Shown here: one piece after another, positions 53,475 through 64,000 of the stretch
Layout: every line of letters starts with the position of its first letter
How positions within the stretch are numbered: the first letter of the stretch is position 1
Assembly: GCA_013368315.1 (NCBI GenBank)
Contig: JAACJM010000322.1
Location: 1 to 64,000, forward strand
Reading direction: 5' to 3'
From: Tetrapyrgos nigripes
Lineage: Eukaryota; Basidiomycota; Agaricomycetes; Agaricales; Campanellaceae
DNA length: 64,000 nt
Made by a program: the position numbers and the translations under genes
Notes under the pieces: generated by a model
What the model was told of the DNA's origin: nothing
The model's database searches: none
What the model saw: only the letters and a program-made list of their open reading frames with translations

Positions 53475-55720
53475 CTACTCCTCATCAGTCAACTCTTCCC
53501 CCCTCCTCACTCCTCTATGCGCACTCATCTGTGCCCTCCCTCCTTGTCTCGGTCTCCCGTCCCCATTCCCATGTCCATTCGCTACCTCACCCTCACCCTC
53601 GCCCCCATCGTTTTGCTTAGGTCTAAACACGGAATCGGATTCAGATTCGCTCCACCGTCGTCTAGCCCAGGCCCTTCCATCGGTGTAGGGAAGGATACGG
53701 AGGGAGAGGAGGAGTGTGTACAGGGGACTTTTTTCATACCGAGTTTTTGTGCCGAATTGTGGTTGGTCGATCGGTCGGTCGATGGGGGACGTGACGTAGT
53801 GAGGAGTTTGAGAGGAGCGTAGCGTAGTTGGGAGACATGGGGTAGTCCGAGGTGAGGTGGGAAAAGGCGAGCAGAGAAGACAGGAAAAAAGAAAAGAAAA
53901 GATAGCGTTAGCACATCGTCAACCATACCAATGAAGCGAAACGACGAAAGAAGAAACAGACGAAAGGAGGCCAAAGCCAAGGCGACGAGCAAGAAAAGCA
54001 ACGGATGCGGACAGGGAGGGGGACAGAGAGCGAGAAAGCAAAGGAAGGAAAAGAGTAAGGAAACGTGTATTCATTATCCATTCTCTCCAATATTAAAAAA
54101 CAATATCAGATTTTTTATTTTCCTGTGTGTTTATACGCGTCAGCGTCTAGAAGGAAACCAAGGGGGAAGAAAACCTCCGAGAAACAAATGAAGAGAAGGA
54201 CACGAAAGAAAACTCACCCTAAATCATACCCATTCCCAAACATCTCCCCCGACTCAACGCGACTTTCCTATACACCTCGTTGTCTTGCGCTTCGACGGAT
54301 GTTTCACCTAGAATATACGTCAGCTTTCTGAACCACCCTAGCACTGTTCTCCATGCAGTATAGTGTCAAGAAGAAACCCACCTCGCATAACTGCCCATAA
54401 AGCAACAATCAACATAACCCCAACGGCAAAGGATAGGACGGCGGAGAGGATAAAGGAGAGGATGAATAGAATTGGGGGGAGGTGAGAAGGAAAGGGGGGC
54501 TTTTTCGTCAGGCATTGTTTAGGTGGGTAGGTGGGTCAAGGGGGAAGCGAGACCCATTAGTTGGTCACGTGATGCGGTAATGCGGTGACACGGCGAACAG
54601 CGGGGGTATGGGGGTATGGAGGTATGTAGGGGTAAGGAGACACAAGACGCGGGAGGAGCGGGTAGGAACGAGAGGACGGAAAGAATAGGCGTTAGTAAGC
54701 AGAACGAAAACGGAGACGTAGTGAAAGCGTAGAAATACAGATAGGATAGGATACACACCTCAACTCTCAACCCCAACGCCTCGAAAAAGAGGGGATATCC
54801 TAGGAGGACAAAGAGGACTGTGGAGAGCCAGAGGTAGGCCCTACAGGAGAAAGGGTAGAAAGGGAAAGAGTTTCGTTAGGAGAGAGACAAAGGGGAAAGA
54901 AGAAGGGCGTACATAAACAGAATAAAATGTCTCTCGTTGTATATCCCAACGCATTGGTTTATCCCTACAAAGACGACGGAGTTGGCAAAAGGGGAGCCGG
55001 AAAGGGGGAGGATGACTTACACTAGAAGCGTGTCAGCGTTGGAAAGAAACAAAGAAAGGAGAAACACTTACAGGACAATGATGATCATACTTTAATACGC
55101 AACGTTTACATATCCTACAATGATGCGCTCTCTCCGTTGGGAGAAGAGACGGAAACGTCAGCCTTATACTCTACACGTCGTCGAGGGGGAATACTCACCT
55201 CTGGCCTCATTGCTGTACACTTTCTACACTTCGTCATATCCGCCTTGGTTATATTCCATTCGTCTAGGTCTGCTCCCTCTAAAGACCCTTCCCCTGCATC
55301 AACGTCTCTAACGGTCTATACCCATCCGCGGTTGTAGATTTCGCCTTCCTCGGTCTAGCCCAAGTCCAGCTCTGCGGAAACGTCGTAGCGGGTTGCATAG
55401 GGCCCTATCATAGGCTCTGCATCTACAAAGCCAGGGGGAGTCGTGCAAACCAGATAGTAGTGTGTAAATAGGTTGAGAGCAATGAGAATACAGAGGGGTC
55501 CAGTGAGGAGTTTGTATGACAGGGTTGGGTAGACGATATCGACTTAACTAGAGTTAGTAAAACTAATAACATAGTAGAGGTACTCACAAAAAGACAGCGC
55601 GCCCATGGATATCAACACTATTGCAAATGTAACGAAGAAAGGCCCTGCAGCGCCTGTAAGACGGTCCCCCCATTTCTCTAGTGTTTTGAAGCATCCAATG
55701 ACTTGTTTTTGGCACAACAT
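53475..55720 (-). pseudogene. DHHC-type palmitoyltransferase, D2 copy, broken
   Basis: Same exon layout as the D1 gene, with ATG at 55720 and stop at 53475-53477. Lesions: a 13-bp insertion CATAGGGCCCTAT near 55396-55410, shifting frame before the zinc domain; loss of one G in the exon containing SRGEMFG (five instead of six bases, near 54248), a second frameshift; and loss of the donor after NIGENG (TAATGAATAC instead of TAGTGAGTAC, near 54075). The DHHC core, the one-base exon (55021) and its two flanking introns are preserved with consensus donors. It would not yield a full enzyme. Confidence 0.85.
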
Positions 55721-55974
55721 TTTCGTCTCTGCTGCTACGGTGGGGGAGGTCGTCGTGGATGATGACAAGAATTGATGTTGTTGGGGTTTGGGTTTGTGTG
55801 CTGCGGCTCATATCATCATCCGTTTCTCTTTTCTCCAATGACTTATTCGTGAAAGTTTCATAAAACTGCTCGTCAATACAAGGCACTTCAAAGTCACCAG
55901 AAAGACGAAATGACTTACAAGGTAATTATCCCGCTTCATCGCTGTTAAACTCGTTGTACTGATCATTGACTTTC

Positions 55975-56208
55975 TTATACTAGGAAGTGCCTGGCGAATA
56001 CAAGTAATTCAGGTGAGATGTCAGACGGAAGGACTCGGACCTTCAAATCGTTGAGAAAAGGTTCTTGTTGGGAGGGGTTTGGGACGGAGTTGAAGAGGTC
56101 AAGAGGGAGAGTTTCCGGCGTCAGCGGGAAGGAAATATACCTTCGTAGAGGAGAGCTGCATACTTTGGATGGGTCCATGGGAGTCTTGAGCTGGTTAAAA
56201 CCCCACAA
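55975..56208 (-). other. Conserved unrecognised frame upstream of DHHC, D2
   Basis: Counterpart of 28260-28027, differing at two residues (Lys to Asn, His to Pro). Nature unresolved, as in D1. Confidence 0.3.
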
Positions 56209-56543
56209 ATATACTGCATGCAGTATGAAAACGAAAAACTTGGGCGGATGGGCCAGTCGCAGTTGGTATGTAAGTATAAGTGCATTATCCGTTCATCCTT
56301 ATCGAATCGTACCAACTTCGTTTTATTTTCGTATAGATATTCCTCTTCCCTTTTCCACGCAATATCCTCCTTTTGGTAGGGACCTTCAGTTTCTCGATAT
56401 CACTAATCTCTTGCTAATCGCATTTTCTTTCTGCTTCGTCGACTTACTGTGATCATAAACTCATAAACAAGCAACAAGTTCACGGTTCATACGCTTTCAC
56501 GAGACATCCACCATCATAAGTAGTTTTCCACATGTACAATTGA

Positions 56544-56767
56544 CTACAGACAAGTAGTGCATACTGAATCACCGCAAAAGCATTCGTTGCTTGCCGCCGG
56601 ATCTGGAAATCAATATTCAAGTAGGTCAATCAGGAAAGCCGCCGAGTAAGTATCTACTTACCAGCAACCGGGGAAGCGTGAACTTGATAGCCCAGCAGAG
56701 ACTGCATCCCCAAAGCAATACCGATGATGAAAGCTAGGGTGGAGGTCGATTGCTTGAAAAGTTGCAT
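56544..56767 (-). CDS. Small cysteine-rich secreted protein, D2 copy
   Basis: Exons 56767-56662 and 56602-56544 with the same 59-nt intron. Coding sequence and intron appear identical to D1 (28817-28594). The product is the same 54-residue precursor with a C-x-C-x5-C-x2-C tail. It remains intact although both neighbouring genes in D2 are broken. Its upstream region is tandemly duplicated, giving two TATA boxes. Confidence 0.7.
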
Positions 56768-56790
56768 TTCGGTGTAATATGCAGGTAGCT

Positions 56791-57623
56791 AATGGAGAAA
56801 GTCATTTGCGGTCAGGGTAGAAGTGGATGCTCAGATGAAGGATAGTACTGAGTGGCTTACTGATTTCACTGAGTTGTGTGAGGTGTGAAGAGAATGCACT
56901 CTGGGAGTCTTTACGATGACAAGCCGGATTTATATCCTTGTCCAAGGACCAGATTTCTATCTATTTCTGGATAGGTACCCGACAATGAATCGATCGAACA
57001 CTAGGAACTTCAACTTCCGCCGCTGTGGGAAGTACATTGAGCGCAAGAGTCCTTGTATCATATCACTTGCACTTGATTCCAAAATCAGGTGAAGGCGATT
57101 TGCTGCCACGAATGCTTTGCGGACTTTGATTGAAACCCATTTTATACATAGCCAGGGACGAAGTGGGTCGATAGAGGGGGGAGAAACGGTCGAGCATCAG
57201 TCCTAATGGAGAAAGTCATTTGCGGTCAGGGTAGAAGTGGATGCTCAGATGAAGGATAGTACTGAGTGGCTTACTGATTTCACAGAGTTGTGTGAGATGT
57301 GAAGAGAAGGAACTCTGTGAGTCTTTGCTGCGAAGTCAAGCCGGGTTTATATCCTTGTCCAGGGACCAGATTTCTATTTCTATTTTTGGATAGGTACCCG
57401 ACAATGAATCCATCGAACACTAGGAACTTCAGCTTCCGCCGCTGTGGGAAGTACTTTGAGCGCAAGAGTCCCTGTATCATATCACTTGCACTTGATTCCA
57501 AAATCAGGTGGAGGTAATTCACTGCTACGAATGCTTTGCGGACTTTGATTGAAACCCATTTTATACATAGCCAGGGACTAAGTGGGTCGATACAGGGGGG
57601 AGAAACAGTCGAGCATTAGTCCT
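56791..57623 (-). repeat. Tandem duplication of the secreted-protein promoter region
   Basis: Two direct units, 56791-57204 and 57205-57623, each starting AATGGAGAAAGTCATTTGCG and containing the 5'-UTR splice donor and TATATCC/TATA box region. D1 has one unit (28841 to about 29253). The proximal unit matches D1 almost exactly; the distal one carries about 20 differences. Confidence 0.9.
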
Positions 57624-58144
57624 CGTTGTCGTGAAAGTTATAACAAAGTCTCCGATCAGTACTTAGATAACTTATAATTACAACTTAGCTGCGACTTCCC
57701 GCCTTGCAAATTTCTTCTGAAACAAGCCTCTTTCTACTCTTTCTTAGGATCCGGGTCAGTTTTTACTCTTTTGCATCTTTTACGGTAACCAGGCTCTGCC
57801 TTATTTTGGGAAATCTACAAGAATGTTGCGAACTGCCTGACGGTTGGCATCTGGAGTCGTGATACTCAAAGGAGCCTTGCTTTCAATACAAGTTCCATGA
57901 AGAACCTGCGCAAGAAACCAACAAACCTTATCATTCGCAATGTTAGAACAAGCTCACGTGCTAACGACACTTTCTGTTGCACGCTCTTGACATCTTTCAT
58001 CTGCGGCCCCATCACATGCAAACGACACTTTTGTTGTGCACTCCTGGATATCAATTCAAAAATGCCGCCCAAAAAACGAACAGTATTCCAGAGATTCAAG
58101 AAGAAAATTTTGAACGTCGAAAAGAACCGAGGTTGGACCTGCAT

Positions 58145-58151
58145 TATAAAG
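58145..58151 (+). promoter_or_regulatory. TATA box of NACHT-WD40 gene (D2)
   Basis: TATAAAG 41 bp upstream of ATG 58192; same context as 29784-29790 in D1. Confidence 0.5.
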
Positions 58152-58191
58152 TTGGAATGAGTACTTAACTTCTCACTAAGGAATTACAAAC

Positions 58192-61100
58192 ATGGAGACC
58201 CTAGAGCTTTCAACTGCTCAGGAAGCCACTGTGGAGTCCACATCTTCCCAAAGTACTCCTCAGTATGTATTTCCTGACTGTTGCTGATGGCACAGAGTGA
58301 TAAAATTGACATGATTGAAGCAGCACTCAGAATGTGAATATGAGGTTACCCGAGGATGTCAATGTGTATGAGCTTTTCTTTCAATTTACTGGACATGTAG
58401 CCAGCTGATAAGAAGAAATTTTGTATATATTACACTTGCTTATAACTCTAGTATGGGGTAAGTCTATACCAATGAATTCAGGGACATTCTGCAAGAGGCT
58501 GATATACAAAAGTAGTGATGTTACAGAGAGACATGGTTCTCAAAATGAGGACAACAATAGCATTGTACCAGCAGCTGGGCAACCTACCATTGGGTATGTC
58601 AATGTAAATCAATTGTAACTTACAAGCCTTGACTGGAAAAAACCTGCAGCATACTTCAGGGTGGTCACCATCTTTCAATGAAAGATAATACAATCAATGT
58701 AGTGGCAGGCAACCAGGACAACAAAGCATATCACTACTATGGGTTTCAGCAAGGTGAGATATGATTTTTGATTATGTGTATCATAAATGTTGAATATGTC
58801 TTATACAATACAGATATTATCAACAAGTTGAATCCTTCTACAAGTGCACTTCATGAAGTTGGTCAAAGAGCAGAATGCATTGAAGGAACCAGGAAAGAAA
58901 TATTGGATAATATCATGAACTGGGCTGGAGATGGCTCATCAACCACCATGACAGGTTACTGGATGTGTGGCATGGCTGGGACTGGAAAAAGCACTATTGC
59001 CCAATCTGTGTGCTTGGGGCTTAAAAGAAAGGGGTTGTTGGGTGGAGAATTCTTCTGCTCTCGACAAATTGAAGAATGCCATGATTATCACAAGGTTATT
59101 CCAACAATTGCATATCAGCTGGCCAGCCGTAATGCCAAATATCAACAGGCACTTTGTGATGTTCTCAATGAGGATCTACAACTAGCTTCTAAAGAGCCTC
59201 AGTACCAAGTCACCAAGCTTTTGATTGATCCTTGGAAAAGAGTTGTTAGCAGAGGAGAATCTCCATTCTTGGCACCAGTGATAGTTATTGGTGCATTGGA
59301 TGAATGCAGGAACATTTCCCTGGTACTTGGAATTTATTGTCCCTGCAATCAAGAAGCAAGAGTTGCCAGGATTAAAATTCTTTCTGACTAGCCGCCCAGA
59401 ACAACATATCAAAAAACATTTTGATCTTGATGCAATTCAACAAGAGAGATTGTATGTGCAGAAATTTTATTTGCACAATGTGGAAAAAAGCATTGTCAAG
59501 AAGGATATCTCCCTGTTTATGGGGAAGGGTCTCATAGGACTTGGCATTTCGAAGGACAAGCTAGATATTTTAGTGGAGAGATCTGGTGCACTATTTATCT
59601 ATGCTGCTACTCTTGTCAAATATCTGGCTGGTGGTGGTCACCGTGCCTCCTCTAGATTGGAAAAAGTTTTGAATGTCAAAGGCTCTCCAAATAGGATACA
59701 GACACAAATGTTGGATGAGCTTTATACACAAATTCTTTCAGATTCACTTGATAAGCTTTCTCCTGAGGAGAAAGATCAAAGCATCAGGATCATACACACT
59801 GTAATAATGACAGGCACACCTGTATCATGCCAAATCATTGCAGACCTGCTAGACTATAAGGTGCAGGATGTTAAAGCAACAATATCAGAACTGCAATCAG
59901 TGCTGTATACTAGTGGACCTGAGGAAGTGATTTATACCTTTCATGCATCATTTGCAGACTATATAACCTCGAAAGATAGGGCTGCAGATTTGCATTGCAA
60001 TGCACCAGAACATCACAGTGTACTTGCAAGAGGATGTTTTGATGAGATGGAGAGAAAGCTTCATTTCAATATATGCAATCTTCCCTCATCCTTTTTAAGT
60101 GATAGTGAAGTTGCTGGGCTTGAAGAAGCAATTACTCAGAAATTGGGGGGAGCAGTTTGGTATTCATGCATTTTTTGGGGGTACCATCTGACAGAAGGGA
60201 AGAAACCTAATGTAGTAATGGAGAAGTTTCTCCAAAAGAAGATATTATTCTGGATTGAAGCAATGAATCTTATGGGAAAGATGTCTGAGTGCATTAGGAC
60301 ACTGGACTTGGTGTTGAAAGTAAGGTTTTGGAATTATTTTGATAGAACACTGACTTACGCTGAAATCACAGAGAGGCCAATTTCAGGAAATAGAACAGAG
60401 ACAGCACATACTGCAATGCCGAGACATGGCAAATGTGTTTGCATTGAGTGTTGTCAAGGAAATGACTCCACATCCATTCTACCCAGCTATCAGTAAGAGT
60501 CTTGGGAAACAAGTCAAAGTCAACACTGAAATAAAATATAGTCAAAGTGTGGGGTTTTGGGATACAGGTTCAGGAGTTGAGGGTATCAGTGTATCTCCTG
60601 ATGGAACCAGGATTGTATCTGGGTCAGAAGATGGAACAGTGAGGATTTGGGATGCACAAACTGGGACTGCCATTGGAGAGCCACTCCAGGGACATGAATA
60701 CTGGGTCCAATCAGTGGCTTTCTCTCCTGATGGAGCCAGGATTGTATCTGGGTCACGTGACAGAACAGTGAGGATCTGGGATGCACAAACTGGGACTGCC
60801 ATTGGAGAGCCACTCCAGGGACATGAAGACTGGGTCCAATCAGTGGCTTTCTCTCCTGATGGAGCCAGGATTGTCTCTGGGTCACATGACAGAACAGTGA
60901 GGATCTGGGATGCACAAACTGGGACTGCCATTGGAGAGCCACTCCAGGGACATGAAAGCTTAGTCCAATCAGTGGCTTTCTCTCCTGATGGAGCCAGGAT
61001 TGTTTCTGGGTCAGGTGACAGAACAGTGAGGATCTGGGATGCACAAACTGGGACTGCCATTGGAGAGCCACTCCAGGGACATGAAGACTGGGTCAAATCA

Positions 61101-62063
61101 GTGGCTTTCTCTCCTGATGGAGCCAGGATTGTGTCTGGGTCACATGACAGAACAGTGAGGATCTGGGATGCACAAACTGGGACTGCCATTGGAGAGCCAC
61201 TCCAGGGACATGAATACTGGGTCCAATCAGTGGCTTTCTCTCCTGATGGAGCCAGGATTGTGTCTGGGTCAAGTGACAGAACAGTGAGGATCTGGGATGC
61301 ACAAACTGGGACTGCCATTGGAGAGCCACTCCAGGGACATGAATACTGGGTCCAATCAGTGGCTTTCTCTCCTGATGGAGCCAGGATTGTGTCTGGGTCA
61401 GGTGACAGAACAGTGAGGATCTGGGATGCACAAACTGGGACTGCCATTGGAGAGCCACTCCAGGGACATGAAGACTGGGTCCAATCAGTGGCTTTCTCTC
61501 CTGATGGAGCCAGGATTGTGTCTGGGTCAGGTGACAGAACAGTGAGGATCTGGGATGCACAAACTGGGACTGCCATTGGAGAGCCACTCCAGGGACATGA
61601 ATACTGGGTCCAATCAGTGGCTTTCTCTTCTGATGGAGCCAGGATTGTGTCTGGGTCAGATGACAGAACAGGAGAGCCACTCCAAGGACATCAAAAATTT
61701 GTCCAATCAGTGGCTTTCTCCTCTAGTGGAGCCCAGATTTTATCTGGGTCAAGTGACAGAGCAGTAACAAATCTTAGCACTGGTCCTACCTTATCTTGCA
61801 AATGTGAGTGAGTATTCTTATCTCTCAGGAGATCTAATCAATCTCTATTTTTCTTTCTAGACAATAACTGGACTATTGATAAAGATGGATGGATCCAATT
61901 TCCTGGCATTCATTGTGGTATCGTTTGGATTCAACCCCAATACTGTCCCACACTTTGTACATCTCAGAACCCTGTAATAATCTCCAGGAAAGGCTGCACT
62001 AAGCTTTCCTTTGATGAGGTAGTGTATGGAAAGGACTGGGCTCAATGCTTCACAGATAAATGA
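58192..62063 (+). pseudogene. NACHT-WD40 (NLR-like) gene, D2 copy, frameshifted
   Basis: ATG 58192. The main NACHT exon starts at 58814, with Walker A GMAGTGKS. The Walker B region reads VIVIGALDEC, so the first Asp of DALDE is Gly (the D1 copy has the other Asp changed). One extra T near 59326 (TGGTACTTGG versus TGGTACTGG in D1) shifts the frame, splitting the protein between 59391 and 59288. The 67-nt intron is 60320-60386, the WD40 exon 60387-61803 with eight full units and no stop, then intron 61804-61860 and a C-terminal exon ending TGA 62061-62063. The downstream part is intact, so a separate NACHT-less product is conceivable. Fungal relatives mediate incompatibility or immune-type cell death. 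Confidence 0.85.
60560..61760 (+). repeat. WD40 repeat array, D2 (8 full units of 129 bp)
   Basis: Eight almost identical 129-bp units followed by a shortened one. The residue pairs after GHE are YW, DW, SL, DW, YW, YW, DW, YW. The SxD triplets include SED, SRD, SHD, SGD, SHD, SSD, SGD, SGD. The remaining positions are nearly invariant even at silent sites, showing recent homogenisation. Confidence 0.95.
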
Positions 62064-64000
62064 TATCAATTTCACTTGTTCAATTTGTATATAGGACGTG
62101 AAATATATGGTTTCCAACAAACTGTCCTACTCTCAAGATGAACAGCCTTGATTAATCAATTACCTATTTACTGACACAGGAAAATGAAGATCAATTTGCT
62201 TTAACCTGTTCATTCACCAGCCAACTACCCTAAGATCTTCCTCAGTTATTTGATGATCATGAATCATGGCGTGATACACACACATATACCTGAACTCCCT
62301 ATTCAATCACATTGGCTTGAATTCAATAGGTACAGGCACTACAATACTAATCAACTTGGACTCAGATTTAGTGATGATGGCTTTGCCAACAACAAACGGA
62401 GTAATTCTCCTCTTTGGGGTGACTGGAGAGACTATACATTTCTACCCACACCATCCCAGAGCAAGGATTATAGTGGAAGTTCACCAACAATTAGTGAACA
62501 GGGTCCTGACTTGGCCTTTGACATTGCTAGCACTGATGAGGACCAGTCAGAATACAAAGAAGTGGGAGTAAAATTTGAAAAGAAGAATATACTTGACAGT
62601 GGAGCACCTTGTATGCATAGGAGAACAGAGAGGTCTCTATGCAGAGAGCATTGAATAGAATTACTAGTAGAACCAAACTAGAACTTTACACACTTTCATG
62701 AGTATGCACTAGTCACAAAAATCATTGCCATACCTTCATATTTCATCAGCAAGTCATGATTTCCTGCATATACCTACTTTAATATCTTATCAAGTGATAG
62801 ATAACTCCTGGAGAGCTTACTGATAGACCTTTTTGTTGCTAGACCATCACTGAAAGTGGCCTACAACTGAGAAGAGGTGTGCACTTGCACATTTGAAAGT
62901 GAACACCGCTGTTCTGATCATTGGAGATAAGAATGATGGGATGTTTCATATCCCTGGACAGCTTACACTATTCTCAGATTTGGGATGACAGACCTTACAC
63001 TAACACTATTCTGGTCATTCCTCAGTCACAGCAGCTGCATGACAAAGGGAGTGGGACTAGGTAAAAGCAATGGAACGATGTAATGACATTCCCACCCAGA
63101 GCTACCCCTCAAAATTCACTTCTCAGAGGGACATGTACATCAAGCCTGCTGCCTAGATGAGTTGAGTTTACTACTCGATATTGTACATGTTGACTCAACA
63201 GTCAGTTTGTTTAAGTGAAAGCAGTGGTTCATAAGTCAGCCCATCTTAAGTTTTCTCTTGATGATAACCCACATGTGTGCATGCATGGACCCAATCTACT
63301 AGTGGAGGGTTGACTTGAGCACCACATGGAGTTAGGAGCTGGCTTCAGTACTAATGGGCTCTGAGTGTGGGACCTAGGTGTGATGGCTGAGTAGTAAGTT
63401 CAGTCTGTGTACTGGGCAGCCTGAGCCTAAGTGCAAAGTTATGGTATTTGGACTTTGAATCATAATCAGGATGAAGACCAGTCCCAGAAATGGAAACAGA
63501 AACAAAATCAGGATCATCTACAGCAGAATCAGAGTGAGTACATTAATTACTATAGTGATGTGATGCCACATGCAGAGGTCAAAGCTAAAGGCTTGCAATG
63601 TTCCAGACCTTGAGCTTGATCTGATTATGAGTATTAGTAGTCGTCACTCTTGATGTTAATAAAGAAGACCCAGGCTGAGGAAAAGGTACCTGGTTCCCTG
63701 ACATTGACTCAGAGACACAAGCTACCAAGAGGTGTGCAGACAGTTATGGCCAGACTGGATGTTCCTTTTGGATTTTAAGGTCAGCCAGACCTCTCCCCCT
63801 CCCCTCCTCCTTCCTAAAAAGGAAAGAGATAAGATAAAATTTCACTTACAAATCATCAAATCAAGTCATTTTTCCTTCCAGACCACCTTATAGACCCTCT
63901 ACTGACCTAAAGACATAACAAAAGGAGTGATAAATGCTAATGTGGGATCCATTTTCTTGAAAGAAAAGTTCATAATGTCAGACCACTAATGACATCACTA
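62064..64000. other. Sequence downstream of the NLR gene in D2
   Basis: Counterpart of 33204-35156. Contains the shared frame at 62253-62654 (not supported as a gene) and the C/T-rich tract near 63790-63820. The window ends shortly after similarity to D1 stops. Confidence 0.5.

Larger units (their letters stand above)
53388..64000. repeat. Segmental duplication copy D2
   Basis: Second copy of 25411-35156. It carries a broken DHHC gene, the intact small secreted protein gene preceded by a tandem-duplicated promoter, a frameshifted NACHT-WD40 gene with eight full WD40 units, and the same downstream sequence. Similarity is traceable to about 63979; the last 20 bases differ from D1. Confidence 0.95.

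Noticed and set aside
60542..61576. A 344-codon open frame antisense to the D2 WD40 array
   Set aside because: It is a by-product of 129-bp units (a multiple of 3) repeated in frame; it mirrors every sense repeat and has no independent features.

Overview
The window looks like a transposon-dense segment of a basidiomycete (Agaricomycete) nuclear genome. The grounds are short GT-AG introns of about 50-70 nt, a Plavaka-type transposase, a DUF6532-type gene, a NACHT-WD40 (NLR-like) gene pair, and Gypsy, Copia and Tc1 families typical of mushroom-forming fungi. Family names come from recognised motifs and remembered family architecture; no search was run.

Layout. 1-5154: minus-strand Ty3/Gypsy element whose 3' end lies off the left edge, with its 5' LTR at 4738-5154. 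5155-16518: copy A of a dispersed or duplicated unit (here called R), split by a Plavaka DNA transposon (6541-13630). That transposon carries a transposase and a divergent DUF6532-type gene, and a Tc1 element (11821-13117) is nested in its transposase. 17898-24960: complete minus-strand Copia element with LTRs identical by eye. 25411 to about 35156: segmental duplication copy D1, holding a DHHC palmitoyltransferase, a tiny cysteine-rich secreted protein and a NACHT-WD40 gene. 35157-39066: unique sequence with local tandem repeats. 39067-50580: R copy B, split by a second Copia element (41718-48619) that itself contains an intact Tc1 (44260-45887). 51341-53059: small element with Plavaka-like ends. 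53388-64000: segmental duplication copy D2.

How it fits together. The order R then D occurs twice in the same orientation, so the region may be an old tandem block later opened by nested insertions. Most transposons are decayed. In the Gypsy element all 14 in-frame stops found are TGA, mostly where the family expects arginine, and R copies A and B differ repeatedly at CpG; both fit C-to-T decay of methylated CpG. The two NLR copies are broken in different ways and differ in WD40 repeat number (4 versus 8 full units). DHHC is intact in D1 and broken in D2. The small secreted protein is intact and apparently identical in both.

Most striking observations: a predicted one-nucleotide exon in the DHHC gene, kept in both paralogues; a Gypsy primer-binding site complementary to the predicted start of its own transcript; a Plavaka transposon with a second, divergently transcribed gene; and a young Copia element whose gag-to-pol path needs a +1 shift and passage through one UGA.
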